Assembly: GCA_946546075.1 (NCBI GenBank)
Contig: CAMNNV010000018.1
Coordinates: 1 to 14,232, forward strand
Length of the DNA: 14,232 bases
From: an uncultured Bacillota bacterium
Lineage (GTDB): Bacteria > Bacillota > Clostridia > Peptostreptococcales > Anaerovoracaceae
Direction: 5' to 3'
Part shown: one piece after another, positions 6,711 to 13,281 of the stretch
Layout of the letters: every line of letters starts with the position of its first letter
Numbering within the stretch: the stretch's first letter is position 1
Translations under genes and position numbers: made by a program
The notes under the pieces: generated by a model
What the model was told of the DNA's origin: nothing
Seen by the model: the letters and a program-made list of their open reading frames with translations, nothing else
The model's database searches: none

Positions 6711-8113
6711 CAGATCACCCCCGATTCGCTGAGTTTCTCCATGGCCGCTCCCTGCTCCATGAGATTCCAGTTGGAGTCGAACATGGACATCTGCAGCCCG
6801 TCCTCCATACCGATCATGGCGGAGCGTATCGTCTCCGGAAGGAAGTCTCTATCGCCTCTGTACTTGCCCCTGCAAGTGATGAAGTATTTGGCCCGTTTGA
6901 GCACGACGCCCATCTTCTTGAGTTCATCGAAGCCGACGGAACTCATCCGTCTCGCTCTCAGGATGCGCCTTGCCGTCACTGCACCGATTCCCGGAACTCT
7001 CATGAGCTCATCATAGGATGCCCTGTTCACTTCCACCGGGAAGAAATCCAGATTGCGGAGCGCCCACATCACCTTCGGATCCAGATCTGGATCCAGGTTG
7101 TCTCCCGGGCCTCTGAACAGTTCGCTCACGGTAAACCCGTAGAATCGCAGGAGCCAGTCGGCCTGATATACTCTGTGCTCCCTCTTGAGAGGCGGTGCTC
7201 CCTTGATATCCGGAAGCTTCGGTGAGCTCACCACCGGTATGTATGCTGAATAGTAGACCCGCTTCATCTTGAAGGTCTTATAGAGGTTCTCGCTGGTGGT
7301 CAGGATCTGCGCATCGCTCTCCCCTGCAGCCCCGATGATCATCTGGGTCGTCTGCCCTGCCGGTGCAAAGGCGGTGCCGTCCCTTCTCTTCCGGAACGGT
7401 ACCAGCGCATTATCGTAGGATAGTTTGTCTGTCCCCAGCATGTTGGCCGGTGTATTGATATCCTGTCCCTTGAACATATTGCCGGGCCCCACCAGAGCCC
7501 CACGCTCGATCAGAGTATTCGTGATCTGTTTCATCGGGGCGAATATCTGCTCCGGTTTCTTCTGCGGCGCCAGCATGCTCAGGCTCTCGGAATTCGGCAT
7601 CTCGATGTTGATGCTGAGCCTGTCTGCCACGAGGCCGATCTCATGAAGGAGTTCCTTCGAAACGCCCGGTATGATCTTGGCGTGGATGTACCCCGTGAAT
7701 CTGTATTCGTAGCGCAGTATGCTTATGGCCTTGAGGATCCTCTCCGCCGTATAGTCAGGAGAGACCTCCACAGCAGAGCTGAGGAACAGTCCCTCTATAT
7801 AATTCCTTCTGTAGAACTCTATGGTCAGCCTTGCCAGCTCTTCCGGTTCAAAGGATGCGCGGGGGAAATCATTCTCCCGCCTGTTCACGCAATACTCGCA
7901 GTTATATACGCACTTGTTGGTGAAAAGCACCTTGAGCAGGGATATACACCTGCCGTCTGCAGACCAGCTGTGGCAAAGTCCTGCCGCTGTCGTGCTCCCG
8001 ATGGCGCCGCTTCCTGCACGGCCCACACCGCTGCTGGAGCAGGACACATCGTACTTGGCACTGTCGGCAAGTATCTTGAGTTTATCCATTATCACATCCA
8101 TCGAACTACCCAT
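6710..8113 (-). CDS. Radical SAM / helix-hairpin-helix protein, rSAM_link_UDG family (putative DNA repair or modification)
   Basis: The 467-residue protein starts MGSSMDVIMDKLKILADSAKYDVSC, close to the usual family N-terminus. The radical SAM cluster motif CVYNCEYC supplies Cys68, Cys72 and Cys75. NRREND follows, and the segment about 165-210 (INIEMPNSESLSMLAPQKKP) is a family marker. A DNA-binding helix-hairpin-helix lies at about 362-389 (ELMRVPGIGAVTARRILRARR region). Near the C-terminus QMSMF (441-445) resembles a sliding-clamp-binding peptide. I chose ATG 8113 because GGAGGT lies 5 bases upstream and the promoter -10 is at 8133-8138; the longer frame from TTG 8161 would start upstream of that promoter. 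It is the first gene of the operon with TIGR03915 and the sirtuin, with an SOS-like box in its promoter. Substrate and reaction are unknown. Confidence 0.9.
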   Translation of the reverse strand: MGSSMDVIMDKLKILADSAKYDVSCSSSGVGRAGSGAIGSTTAAGLCHSWSADGRCISLLKVLFTNKCVYNCEYCVNRRENDFPRASFEPEELARLTIEFYRRNYIEGLFLSSAVEVSPDYTAERILKAISILRYEYRFTGYIHAKIIPGVSKELLHEIGLVADRLSINIEMPNSESLSMLAPQKKPEQIFAPMKQITNTLIERGALVGPGNMFKGQDINTPANMLGTDKLSYDNALVPFRKRRDGTAFAPAGQTTQMIIGAAGESDAQILTTSENLYKTFKMKRVYYSAYIPVVSSPKLPDIKGAPPLKREHRVYQADWLLRFYGFTVSELFRGPGDNLDPDLDPKVMWALRNLDFFPVEVNRASYDELMRVPGIGAVTARRILRARRMSSVGFDELKKMGVVLKRAKYFITCRGKYRGDRDFLPETIRSAMIGMEDGLQMSMFDSNWNLMEQGAAMEKLSESGVI

Positions 8114-8132
8114 GGCGCACCTCCACAGGATT

Positions 8133-8161
8133 ATTATATCATTCGATGAACATACGTTCAA
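8133..8161 (-). promoter_or_regulatory. Sigma-A-type promoter of the radical SAM operon
   Basis: On the minus strand, TTGAAC (8161-8156) is followed by a 17-base spacer and TATAAT (8138-8133), with TGA before the -10 giving an extended element. The predicted start near 8126 gives a leader of only about 13 bases, filled by the GGAGGT ribosome site. This placement decides the start codon at 8113. Confidence 0.82.
8148..8159. promoter_or_regulatory. Predicted LexA/DinR (SOS) box
   Basis: GAAC-ATAC-GTTC fits the Gram-positive SOS consensus GAAC-RNRY-GTTY on both strands. One more flanking pair extends the arms to TGAAC/GTTCA. It covers the last four bases of the -35 and the first part of the spacer of the radical SAM promoter, where bound LexA would block RNA polymerase. 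No lexA gene is in the window. A second, 2-base-spaced repeat (GTTC-AA-GAAC, 8156-8165) overlaps it. Confidence 0.7.
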
Positions 8162-8179
8162 GAACGGATGTTTGCATTT

Positions 8180-8848
8180 CTAAACGCTGCCGCAGCGGCG
8201 CTCCTTCGTCCTGTTCATATGACGCTCCATGGCCTGGGCACCTGCCTTGACATCTCTGTCCACGAAAGCTTTAAAGATGCCTCTGTGCTCCTCCAGCACC
8301 TGCTGGAGGTAATCGTCGTCATAGATAGCCTCCGCATTCTTGTATTTACAGATGTTCTGGTAGGACGCCAGCAGCTTTTGGAGCTGCCTGTTATCTGCCG
8401 CCTCGTAGATCACCTGATGGAACCCGCTGTTGATGGTGAGCATCTTGTCGATGTCGTTTCGCAGGGTATAGAACTCCATGAATTCAAAGGTCTCTTCGAG
8501 GGCATCCATCTGCTCATCCGTGATCCTCGCGATAGCCCACTTCACCGCCTGGATCTCGCATATTTTGCGAAGCTCGAAAAGGTCTCTGTAATCCTGATCG
8601 CTCATGCCGACGACGAAGGCTCCTCTGTTGAGAATCATCTCGATCAGCCCGTCCGCTTCAAGCTGACGCAGCGCTTCCCGCACCGGCGTCCTGCTGATGT
8701 CATATCTCTTGCAAAGTTCCTGCTCGGTCAGTTTCTGCCCGGGCTTGAATACCCCCGTCAGTATGTCATGCCTCAGTTTGCCAAGAAGCGAGTCACTTAT
8801 AGGGGCGTTCCCGCTGTCTAAGTCTCCGGGGAATTTATATACTACCAT
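8180..8848 (-). CDS. GntR family transcriptional regulator, FCD (FadR-type) subfamily
   Basis: The 222-residue protein has an N-terminal winged helix-turn-helix (about 17-82) with the GntR core LTEQELCKRYDISRTPVREAL and wing GLIEMILNRGAFV. The C-terminal all-helical FCD ligand-binding domain spans about 85-215. FCD metal-site positions appear as Asn140 (often Asp), His144, His188 and His210. Such proteins usually sense small carboxylic acids. It follows the IDH-like gene by 9 bases; TAGGAG overlaps the IDH stop and precedes ATG 8848 at normal distance, so both are on one transcript and the regulator is probably autoregulated. I see no convincing terminator after it, so read-through into the radical SAM operon is possible. 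Likely targets are the IDH promoter and perhaps the divergent yjjPB promoter. The ligand is unknown; isocitrate, 2-oxoglutarate, citrate or succinate would fit the context. Confidence 0.92.
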   Translation of the reverse strand: MVVYKFPGDLDSGNAPISDSLLGKLRHDILTGVFKPGQKLTEQELCKRYDISRTPVREALRQLEADGLIEMILNRGAFVVGMSDQDYRDLFELRKICEIQAVKWAIARITDEQMDALEETFEFMEFYTLRNDIDKMLTINSGFHQVIYEAADNRQLQKLLASYQNICKYKNAEAIYDDDYLQQVLEEHRGIFKAFVDRDVKAGAQAMERHMNRTKERRCGSV

Positions 8849-8857
8849 GGCAGTCTC

Positions 8858-9985
8858 CTACAGTCTTCCCATCACGTATTCTGTGAAGTCGTTTGCTGTG
8901 TGGCCGGAACCATCTCTTACGATATTGATGGCATCCTGTGCATCGTTCAGCACGTCTTCCAGCTTCTGAGCCTTGTCCATGATTCCTGCATGTCTGAGCA
9001 TCATGACTGCAGCTCTGCAGATGCTGGCCGGGTTGGCGAATGCGCCTCTTCCCTCTTTGACCATTCTCTCTGCGGATCCGTGGATGGCTTCGAACATTGC
9101 ATATCTGTTACCGATGTTAGCGCTTCCTGCAGTACCTACGCCGCCCTGCATCTGAGCCGCTTCATCTGTGATGATGTCACCATAGAGGTTCGGCAGGATG
9201 AATACGTTGAAGTCGCTGTTGACCTGATCGTTGATGAGGTTCGCTGAGCAGATGTCTACGTATCTGTCGTTGACCTTGATGTCCGGATATTCCTTCGCCA
9301 TGTCATAGCAGATCTGCAGGAATTTACCGTCCGTCTTCTTCATGATGTTTGCCTTCGTAACGATCGTAACGTTCTTGTTGCCGTTTTTCTTAGCGTGTTC
9401 GAAGGCCATGCGTGCAAGTCTCTTCGTTCCTGCATCTGTGATCACCTTGAAGTCGATGGCGATCTCAGGAGTGATATCGATGCCTCTGCTGCCGAGAGCA
9501 TACTCGCCCTCTGTATTCTCTCTGAAGAACATCCAGTCCAGATTCTTCTCCGGCACTACTACAGGTCTTACGTTTGCAAAGAGGTCCAGCTGTCTTCTCA
9601 GTGTGACGTTCGCACTCTCGATGTTCGGCAGGTCGTCGCCTTTGCCCGGTGTCATCGTAGGGCCCTTCAGGAGAAGATCGCATTCCTTGATGGCTGCAAG
9701 TACATCGTCAGGTACTGCCTGCATCTTAGCGACTCTGTTCTCGATGGTAAGGCCTTCGATCTGTCTCAGCTCGATCTTGCCGGAAGCGATCTCTTCTGCC
9801 AACAGTTTCTCCAGGATCTTCGTGCAGGCCTGTGTGATGATAGGGCCTATGCCGTCTCCGTCGATGACGCCGATGATGATCTTGTCTTTGTTGGCGAAAT
9901 CTGTTGCTGGCTCCTCATTGTTGAGTCTCTCCACTCTCTCGAGCTGTTCCTTGATGATCTGTTCGAATTTCTCTACGTATGACAT
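8858..9985 (-). CDS. Isocitrate/isopropylmalate dehydrogenase family protein, probably isocitrate dehydrogenase
   Basis: This is an oxidative decarboxylase of the beta-hydroxyacid dehydrogenase family, 375 residues. The nucleotide motif IDGDGIGP is at 41-48. Substrate-loop residues Ser124, Asn126 and Arg130 (S-x-N-x-x-L-R) match isocitrate enzymes rather than isopropylmalate ones. Other catalytic positions are Arg140, Arg155, Tyr162, Lys211, Asp244, Asp270 and Asp274 (NLYGDIITDEA). FANVRPV resembles NAD-dependent IDH3-type enzymes. The cofactor segment HGSAER (302-307) differs from the usual HGTAPK (NADP) and HGTAPD (NAD), so coenzyme choice is unclear. It would convert isocitrate to 2-oxoglutarate, feeding glutamate synthesis in a partial TCA route. 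No citrate synthase or aconitase is nearby. AAGGAGG precedes ATG 9985. It is first in an operon with GntR and has a strong promoter at 10046-10074. Homoisocitrate or another malate-like substrate remains possible. Confidence 0.82.
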   Translation of the reverse strand: MSYVEKFEQIIKEQLERVERLNNEEPATDFANKDKIIIGVIDGDGIGPIITQACTKILEKLLAEEIASGKIELRQIEGLTIENRVAKMQAVPDDVLAAIKECDLLLKGPTMTPGKGDDLPNIESANVTLRRQLDLFANVRPVVVPEKNLDWMFFRENTEGEYALGSRGIDITPEIAIDFKVITDAGTKRLARMAFEHAKKNGNKNVTIVTKANIMKKTDGKFLQICYDMAKEYPDIKVNDRYVDICSANLINDQVNSDFNVFILPNLYGDIITDEAAQMQGGVGTAGSANIGNRYAMFEAIHGSAERMVKEGRGAFANPASICRAAVMMLRHAGIMDKAQKLEDVLNDAQDAINIVRDGSGHTANDFTEYVMGRL

Positions 9986-10036
9986 GTGTTCCTCCTTATT
10001 TGCGTTATATTGTCACGTTATTGTATGTTTGTATTT

Positions 10037-10046
10037 CTGTATACAA
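10037..10046. promoter_or_regulatory. Candidate GntR operator 1 (GTATAC core)
   Basis: CTGTATACAA has an 8-base palindrome (TGTATACA) and resembles the TTGTATACAA type of FadR/FCD-family operators. It lies directly downstream of the IDH -10, over the predicted transcription start, where a repressor would block the IDH-GntR operon. AT-rich sequence makes chance matches likely. Confidence 0.4.
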
Positions 10047-10074
10047 TTATACATTCCTTGGAACGCCGGGTCAA
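10046..10074 (-). promoter_or_regulatory. Promoter of the IDH-GntR operon
   Basis: On the minus strand TTGACC (10074-10069) is followed by a 17-base spacer and TATAAT (10051-10046), 11 of 12 consensus bases. The predicted start near 10039 leaves a leader of about 53 bases before ATG 9985. Confidence 0.85.
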
Positions 10075-10084
10075 CCGCCTCATA

Positions 10085-10094
10085 ATGTATACTT
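10085..10094. promoter_or_regulatory. Candidate GntR operator 2 (GTATAC core)
   Basis: ATGTATACTT shares the GTATAC core with operator 1, centre-to-centre 48 bases. It lies upstream of the IDH -35 and just upstream of the yjjP -35, so one regulator could affect both directions. The flanks are less symmetrical than in operator 1. Confidence 0.33.
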
Positions 10095-10098
10095 GATA

Positions 10099-10128
10099 TT
10101 GTCGCTTCGCTTATTCAAATGTTATAAT
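10099..10128 (+). promoter_or_regulatory. Promoter of the yjjP-yjjB operon
   Basis: TATAAT at 10123-10128 is preceded by TGT (10120-10122), making an extended -10. TTGTCG at 10099-10104 is a 4-of-6 match to a -35 at 18 bases spacing. The leader to ATG 10146 is short, with GAGGT at 10135-10139 as ribosome site. It is back to back with the IDH promoter. Confidence 0.65.
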
Positions 10129-10145
10129 CATCTCGAGGTAACAAT

Positions 10146-10931
10146 ATGGACGATGTTTATAAGAACAAAGTGCTCATGATGGCCGTATATGCCGGAGAGA
10201 TCATGATGGAGAGCGGCGCCGAGATCCACCGTGTGGAAGATACTGTGGAGCGTATTTGTATTGCCTGCGGGATGCAGGCCACCGAAGTCTTCTCCACACC
10301 AATGGGCCTCTTTATTTCACTGAATTCCGGTGATATGGAAGCGCCGACCTACACGTACATCAAGCGGGTCCGCGGCCAGGTCACGGACATGACGAAGATC
10401 TCCAGGATCAACAGATTCTCCCGCAATTTCACCGCCAACGAATACACCATCGACGAAGCGCTTGCCAGACTGGAAGCCATCGGCAAGGGGCGCCAGTACC
10501 CGCTGCCGGTCAAACTGGGCGGAGCCGCCATGATCGGGCTCTTCTTCAGTTTCATATTCGGCGGCAATCTGACGGAAGCGACCATCGCCTTTTTCGCAGG
10601 CGGCCTCAGTTATGCTCTGAGTGCGTACCTGAACAGATATCAGATCAACTACTTCATCCATGGGTTCCTGTGCTGCGCTTTCGCCGCCATCATCGCCATG
10701 GGTGCATCCTCCGTCATACCAGGAGCTGATTACACACCGATCATTACCGGCACGATCATGATCTTCGTCCCGGGCGTGCCGATCACCAACTCCATCCGGG
10801 ACTTCCTTTCAGGTGATATGCTGTCCGGCCTTTCGAGGCTCACTGAAGCAGTCCTCACCGCTACTTCCATAGCCCTGGGTGCAGGTATCGTCACCCAGGT
10901 CTGGCAGATGTTAGGAGGTGTGATCGTATGA
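10146..10931 (+). CDS. ThrE-type exporter subunit, YjjP-like (DUF1212)
   Basis: The 261-residue inner-membrane protein has a cytoplasmic N-terminal domain of about 115 residues containing MESGAEIHRVEDTVERI (21-37), TEVFSTPMGLFISL and RINRFSR, which are hallmarks of this family. About five membrane segments follow (near 122-140, 143-161, 169-188, 197-217, 231-252). The conserved VPGVPITNSIRDFLSGD lies at 208-224. The split two-gene form pairs this domain with YjjB; fused homologues are the threonine/serine exporter ThrE, and E. coli YjjPB has been linked to succinate export. The substrate here is not settled by sequence. Divergence from an IDH-type enzyme and an FCD regulator makes an organic acid a reasonable guess. 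GAGGT stands 6 bases before the ATG, and the next gene overlaps by four bases (ATGA). Confidence 0.9.
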   Translation: MDDVYKNKVLMMAVYAGEIMMESGAEIHRVEDTVERICIACGMQATEVFSTPMGLFISLNSGDMEAPTYTYIKRVRGQVTDMTKISRINRFSRNFTANEYTIDEALARLEAIGKGRQYPLPVKLGGAAMIGLFFSFIFGGNLTEATIAFFAGGLSYALSAYLNRYQINYFIHGFLCCAFAAIIAMGASSVIPGADYTPIITGTIMIFVPGVPITNSIRDFLSGDMLSGLSRLTEAVLTATSIALGAGIVTQVWQMLGGVIV

Positions 10932-11434
10932 CAGACCTCTTGTTCCAAGCGTTCATCGCTGCCGGCGGCACCGCCGGATTCTGCATCATATTCAGGGTCC
11001 CTCTCCGGGAGATCCCGATCTGCGCCATCATCGGAGCCGCCGGATGGATCCTTTACAACGTCGTGCTTCTTACGGGGGACGATAACAAAGTATTCGCTAC
11101 ATTCCTGGCCGCTGCCCTCGTAGGTCTTCTCAGCGAGATCGCCGCCCGCATATTCAAAGAACCCACGACGCTCTTTACCGTGCCGGGAGTTCTCTCGCTG
11201 GTGCCGGGCTTTCACATTTTCAAAGCCATGGAAGCGGTCATGGACAACAATATGGATTCCAGCGAATCCTGGGTCACGATAACGTTCAAGCTGGCTGCCG
11301 CCATCGCGCTGGGTCTTCTTGCCATCGGCGCCATCTTCAACGCAGCCCACGCCATCTTCAACAAAACGAAGCACGTGACCACGGACATGATGGGCACCCT
11401 CAAAAACATGACCACCCCTCCGGGGAAAAAATGA
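10928..11434 (+). CDS. ThrE-type exporter subunit, YjjB-like (DUF3815)
   Basis: The 168-residue protein is the small partner of the YjjP-like protein. It is almost entirely membrane, with segments near 4-22, 29-48, 56-75, 82-101 and 118-142. VPGVLSLVPG (85-94) is the characteristic family motif. The ATG overlaps the yjjP stop (ATGA), so both subunits are made in a coupled way and should form one exporter complex. AGGAGG (10914-10919) lies 8 bases before its ATG, inside the yjjP coding end. A bidirectional terminator starts 16 bases after its stop. The basic C-terminal tail after residue 145 is probably cytoplasmic. Confidence 0.9.
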   Translation: MTDLLFQAFIAAGGTAGFCIIFRVPLREIPICAIIGAAGWILYNVVLLTGDDNKVFATFLAAALVGLLSEIAARIFKEPTTLFTVPGVLSLVPGFHIFKAMEAVMDNNMDSSESWVTITFKLAAAIALGLLAIGAIFNAAHAIFNKTKHVTTDMMGTLKNMTTPPGKK

Positions 11435-11450
11435 GACGCGTACGCAATCA

Positions 11451-11495
11451 AAAACCGCTGCAAAGACGTAGTGTCAATGCAACGGTTTGTTTTTT
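11451..11495. terminator. Bidirectional terminator between yjjB and the MBL gene
   Basis: The outer stem pairs AAACCG (11452-11457) with CGGTTT (11483-11488). After a one-base mismatch, TGCA pairs with TGCA (11459-11462 / 11478-11481) around a 15-base loop. On the plus strand the stem is followed by GTTTTTT (11489-11495); on the minus strand by CGGTTTTTGATT. It serves the convergent yjjPB and mrp-MBL units. The MBL stop codon (11494-11496) touches its T tract. Confidence 0.8.
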
Positions 11496-12303
11496 ATAAT
11501 TCGATCACATCTCCCGATGCCATGTACCGAAGTCTGTCTTCCATGATCGGTTTCATCAGTTCGAATGCCGGCAGGCTCGTGCAGTGACCTGTGTAGAACA
11601 CGGAGCCACTCTTCAGCATGAACTTCGCCGTCTCCTGGATACTTCTCTCCTCATACAGCTCGTATTCTCCCTTCTTCATCATGTGGAACCCACTGAAAAC
11701 GAAGTCCGGATATCTTCCTGCGAACTGCTCGCACCGTTTGAGGATGTTCACCATCCCGTTATGGGCGCAGCCCGAAAAGAGGAACAGCTTGCCGTCCTCC
11801 TCGATGAGGAGGCACTGTTCATGTCTGAAATCGTCCTGCAGGATCCGATGACCGATCTTGACTTTGAGCTTATAGTTGCCGCGAGGCCAGTAGACGCGCT
11901 CTCTGAATCCAGAGAACAGCGAGATGCCCTCTTCGATCTTCAGATCGCCATCCACCACTCTCAGCTGGGGAAGATCCAGGATCCTCTTATCGATCCCGTC
12001 GTACTTCTCCCCATTGTAAAAGTCAGCACCGGCACCCTTTTGGATATAGATAGGCACCTTGCTTCCCATCTCGCAAAGGGACATGACGCCGCCTGCGTGG
12101 TCGTAATGGCCGTGGCTTATGACGATAAAGTCCGCATCGAGAGGGTCCACTCCAAGAGTTTTCGCGTTTTCCCATGTGAGTGGCGACTGACCGGTGTCCA
12201 TGATGATCTTCCGGCCTTCCGTCTCGATGTACATGCCGAGTCCATGCTCCGCTTTGATCCCGGGCTTTCCCGGGATGTTTTCCATCAGGATCGTGATACG
12301 CAT
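11494..12303 (-). CDS. MBL-fold metallohydrolase, COG1237-like
   Basis: The 269-residue protein has a metallo-beta-lactamase fold. The metal motif HGHYDHAGG is at 64-72 (His64, His66, Asp68, His69). Further likely ligands are His161 (DDFRHEQ) and His181 (SGCAHNG), with His207 (SGFHMM) and His240 (TGHCTS) also characteristic. GCAHNG and TGHCTS point to the COG1237 group, which includes archaeal enzymes of methanopterin precursor synthesis (beta-RFAP-like annotations) and many bacterial members of unknown role. In a bacterium without a methanopterin pathway in view, a generic metal-dependent hydrolase or oxidoreductase is the safe call. It starts one base after the Mrp stop, so it is translationally coupled to mrp, hinting at a link with Fe-S or metal handling. 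It ends inside the T tract of the shared terminator. Confidence 0.88.
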   Translation of the reverse strand: MRITILMENIPGKPGIKAEHGLGMYIETEGRKIIMDTGQSPLTWENAKTLGVDPLDADFIVISHGHYDHAGGVMSLCEMGSKVPIYIQKGAGADFYNGEKYDGIDKRILDLPQLRVVDGDLKIEEGISLFSGFRERVYWPRGNYKLKVKIGHRILQDDFRHEQCLLIEEDGKLFLFSGCAHNGMVNILKRCEQFAGRYPDFVFSGFHMMKKGEYELYEERSIQETAKFMLKSGSVFYTGHCTSLPAFELMKPIMEDRLRYMASGDVIEL

Positions 12304-12304
12304 A

Positions 12305-13156
12305 TTACAGAGCCTTGATCTTTTCTACTGCATCAAGCAGGAGTTCTCCTTCGAAATGTTCGATCTTACCTTCGTCACTGAGTGCTGCAAGTTTCGGGTC
12401 GATCGGGAGTCTTCCCAGGATATCCAGCTGCTGCTTCTCAGCGATCTCTTCCAGCTTGCTCTCGCCGAAAACGTTGATCTGCTTACCGCAGTCAGGGCAT
12501 GTAAGGTATGACATGTTCTCAACAACGCCCAGTACAGGAACATCCAGCATTGCTGCCATCTTGACTGCCTTCGTCACGATCATGCTGACGAGATCCTGCG
12601 GTGATGTTACGACGATGATGCCATCTACAGGGAGTGACTGGAATACGGTCAGTGCAACGTCGCCGGTTCCAGGAGGCATGTCTACGAACAGGTAATCCAG
12701 CTCGCCCCAGAGTACGTCTGTCCAGAACTGCTTGACGGCTCCGCCGATGACAGGGCCTCTCCATACGACAGGATCTGTGTCGTCTTCGAGGAGGTTGTTC
12801 ACTGACATCGTTTCGATATCCGTTGATGTCCTGCAAGGGAAGATGCCGGCATCACTTGCCATGGCCTTCTCTGTAACGCCGAATACCTTCGGGATGGACG
12901 GACCTGTAACGTCTGCATCCATGACACCGACTTTATATCCTAATCTCTTCATGTTAACTGCCAGCAGGGAAGTCACCATGGACTTACCAACGCCGCCTTT
13001 GCCGCTGATAACGCCGATGACCTTCTTGATATCGTTGAACGGATTGTTCTCCGCGAGAAGGTTTGCCGGGTTGCTTCCGCAGCTTCCTGCGCTGCCGCAG
13101 CTCTCACAGTTATGCGCACAAGTTTCAGGATTCTGATTCTTCATTTCTTCTGCCAT
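12305..13156 (-). CDS. Mrp/NBP35-family Fe-S cluster carrier ATPase
   Basis: This 283-residue P-loop ATPase assembles and delivers [4Fe-4S] clusters to apoproteins in the cytoplasm. The Cys-rich N-terminus (Cys13, Cys17, Cys20, Cys26) resembles the ferredoxin-like extension of NBP35. The deviant Walker A GKGGVGKS is at 52-59, the MDADVTGPS switch region at 79-87, and the Walker B-like DMPPGTGD at 159-166. The C-terminal CPDC pair (Cys220, Cys223) normally bridges a cluster between two subunits. I chose ATG 13156, preceded by AGAGGT at 9 bases. The frame continues upstream to a GTG at 13219, but that extension starts right at the predicted transcript start and has no ribosome site or family support. 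It heads an operon with the MBL gene (1-base gap). The radical SAM and U32 proteins in this window would be natural Fe-S clients. Confidence 0.94.
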   Translation of the reverse strand: MAEEMKNQNPETCAHNCESCGSAGSCGSNPANLLAENNPFNDIKKVIGVISGKGGVGKSMVTSLLAVNMKRLGYKVGVMDADVTGPSIPKVFGVTEKAMASDAGIFPCRTSTDIETMSVNNLLEDDTDPVVWRGPVIGGAVKQFWTDVLWGELDYLFVDMPPGTGDVALTVFQSLPVDGIIVVTSPQDLVSMIVTKAVKMAAMLDVPVLGVVENMSYLTCPDCGKQINVFGESKLEEIAEKQQLDILGRLPIDPKLAALSDEGKIEHFEGELLLDAVEKIKAL

Positions 13157-13228
13157 TATATTTACCTCTTTCCTATTATTGTCTTTCCTCCGGTATGCCC
13201 GGAACCTCTGCCCTGACACACCAAAAAT

Positions 13229-13257
13229 ATTATAACTTTGTCATCTGCCTTAATCAA
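13229..13257 (-). promoter_or_regulatory. Promoter of the mrp-MBL operon
   Basis: On the minus strand TTGATT (13257-13252) is followed by a 17-base spacer and TATAAT (13234-13229). The predicted start near 13222 gives a leader of about 66 bases. That leader holds a small stem TCCGG-GCATA-CCGGA (13190-13204) whose function is uncertain. Confidence 0.75.
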
Positions 13258-13281
13258 CTGCAATTTAACGCATCTGCACTG

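Noticed and set aside
8114..8161. N-terminal extension of the radical SAM protein from a TTG at 8161
   Set aside because: The extension covers the promoter (-35 8156-8161, -10 8133-8138), and GGAGGT serves ATG 8113.
8185..8197. Small hairpin (CGCTG-CCG-CAGCG) at the end of the GntR gene as a terminator
   Set aside because: The 5-base stem is inside the coding sequence and is followed by only three T, too weak to call.
13190..13204. Stem TCCGG-GCATA-CCGGA in the mrp leader as a riboswitch
   Set aside because: A single 5-base stem in a 66-base leader does not match any riboswitch architecture I know.
13157..13219. N-terminal extension of Mrp from a GTG at 13219
   Set aside because: It would begin almost at the predicted transcript start with no ribosome site, and the family N-terminus is the MAEEM start with its Cys cluster.
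13258..13281. Imperfect inverted repeat CAAC-TGCA / TGCA-CT-GTTG between the divergent mrp and PAS-like promoters as an operator
   Set aside because: The arms are interrupted by a two-base insertion, and no regulator or second copy supports it.
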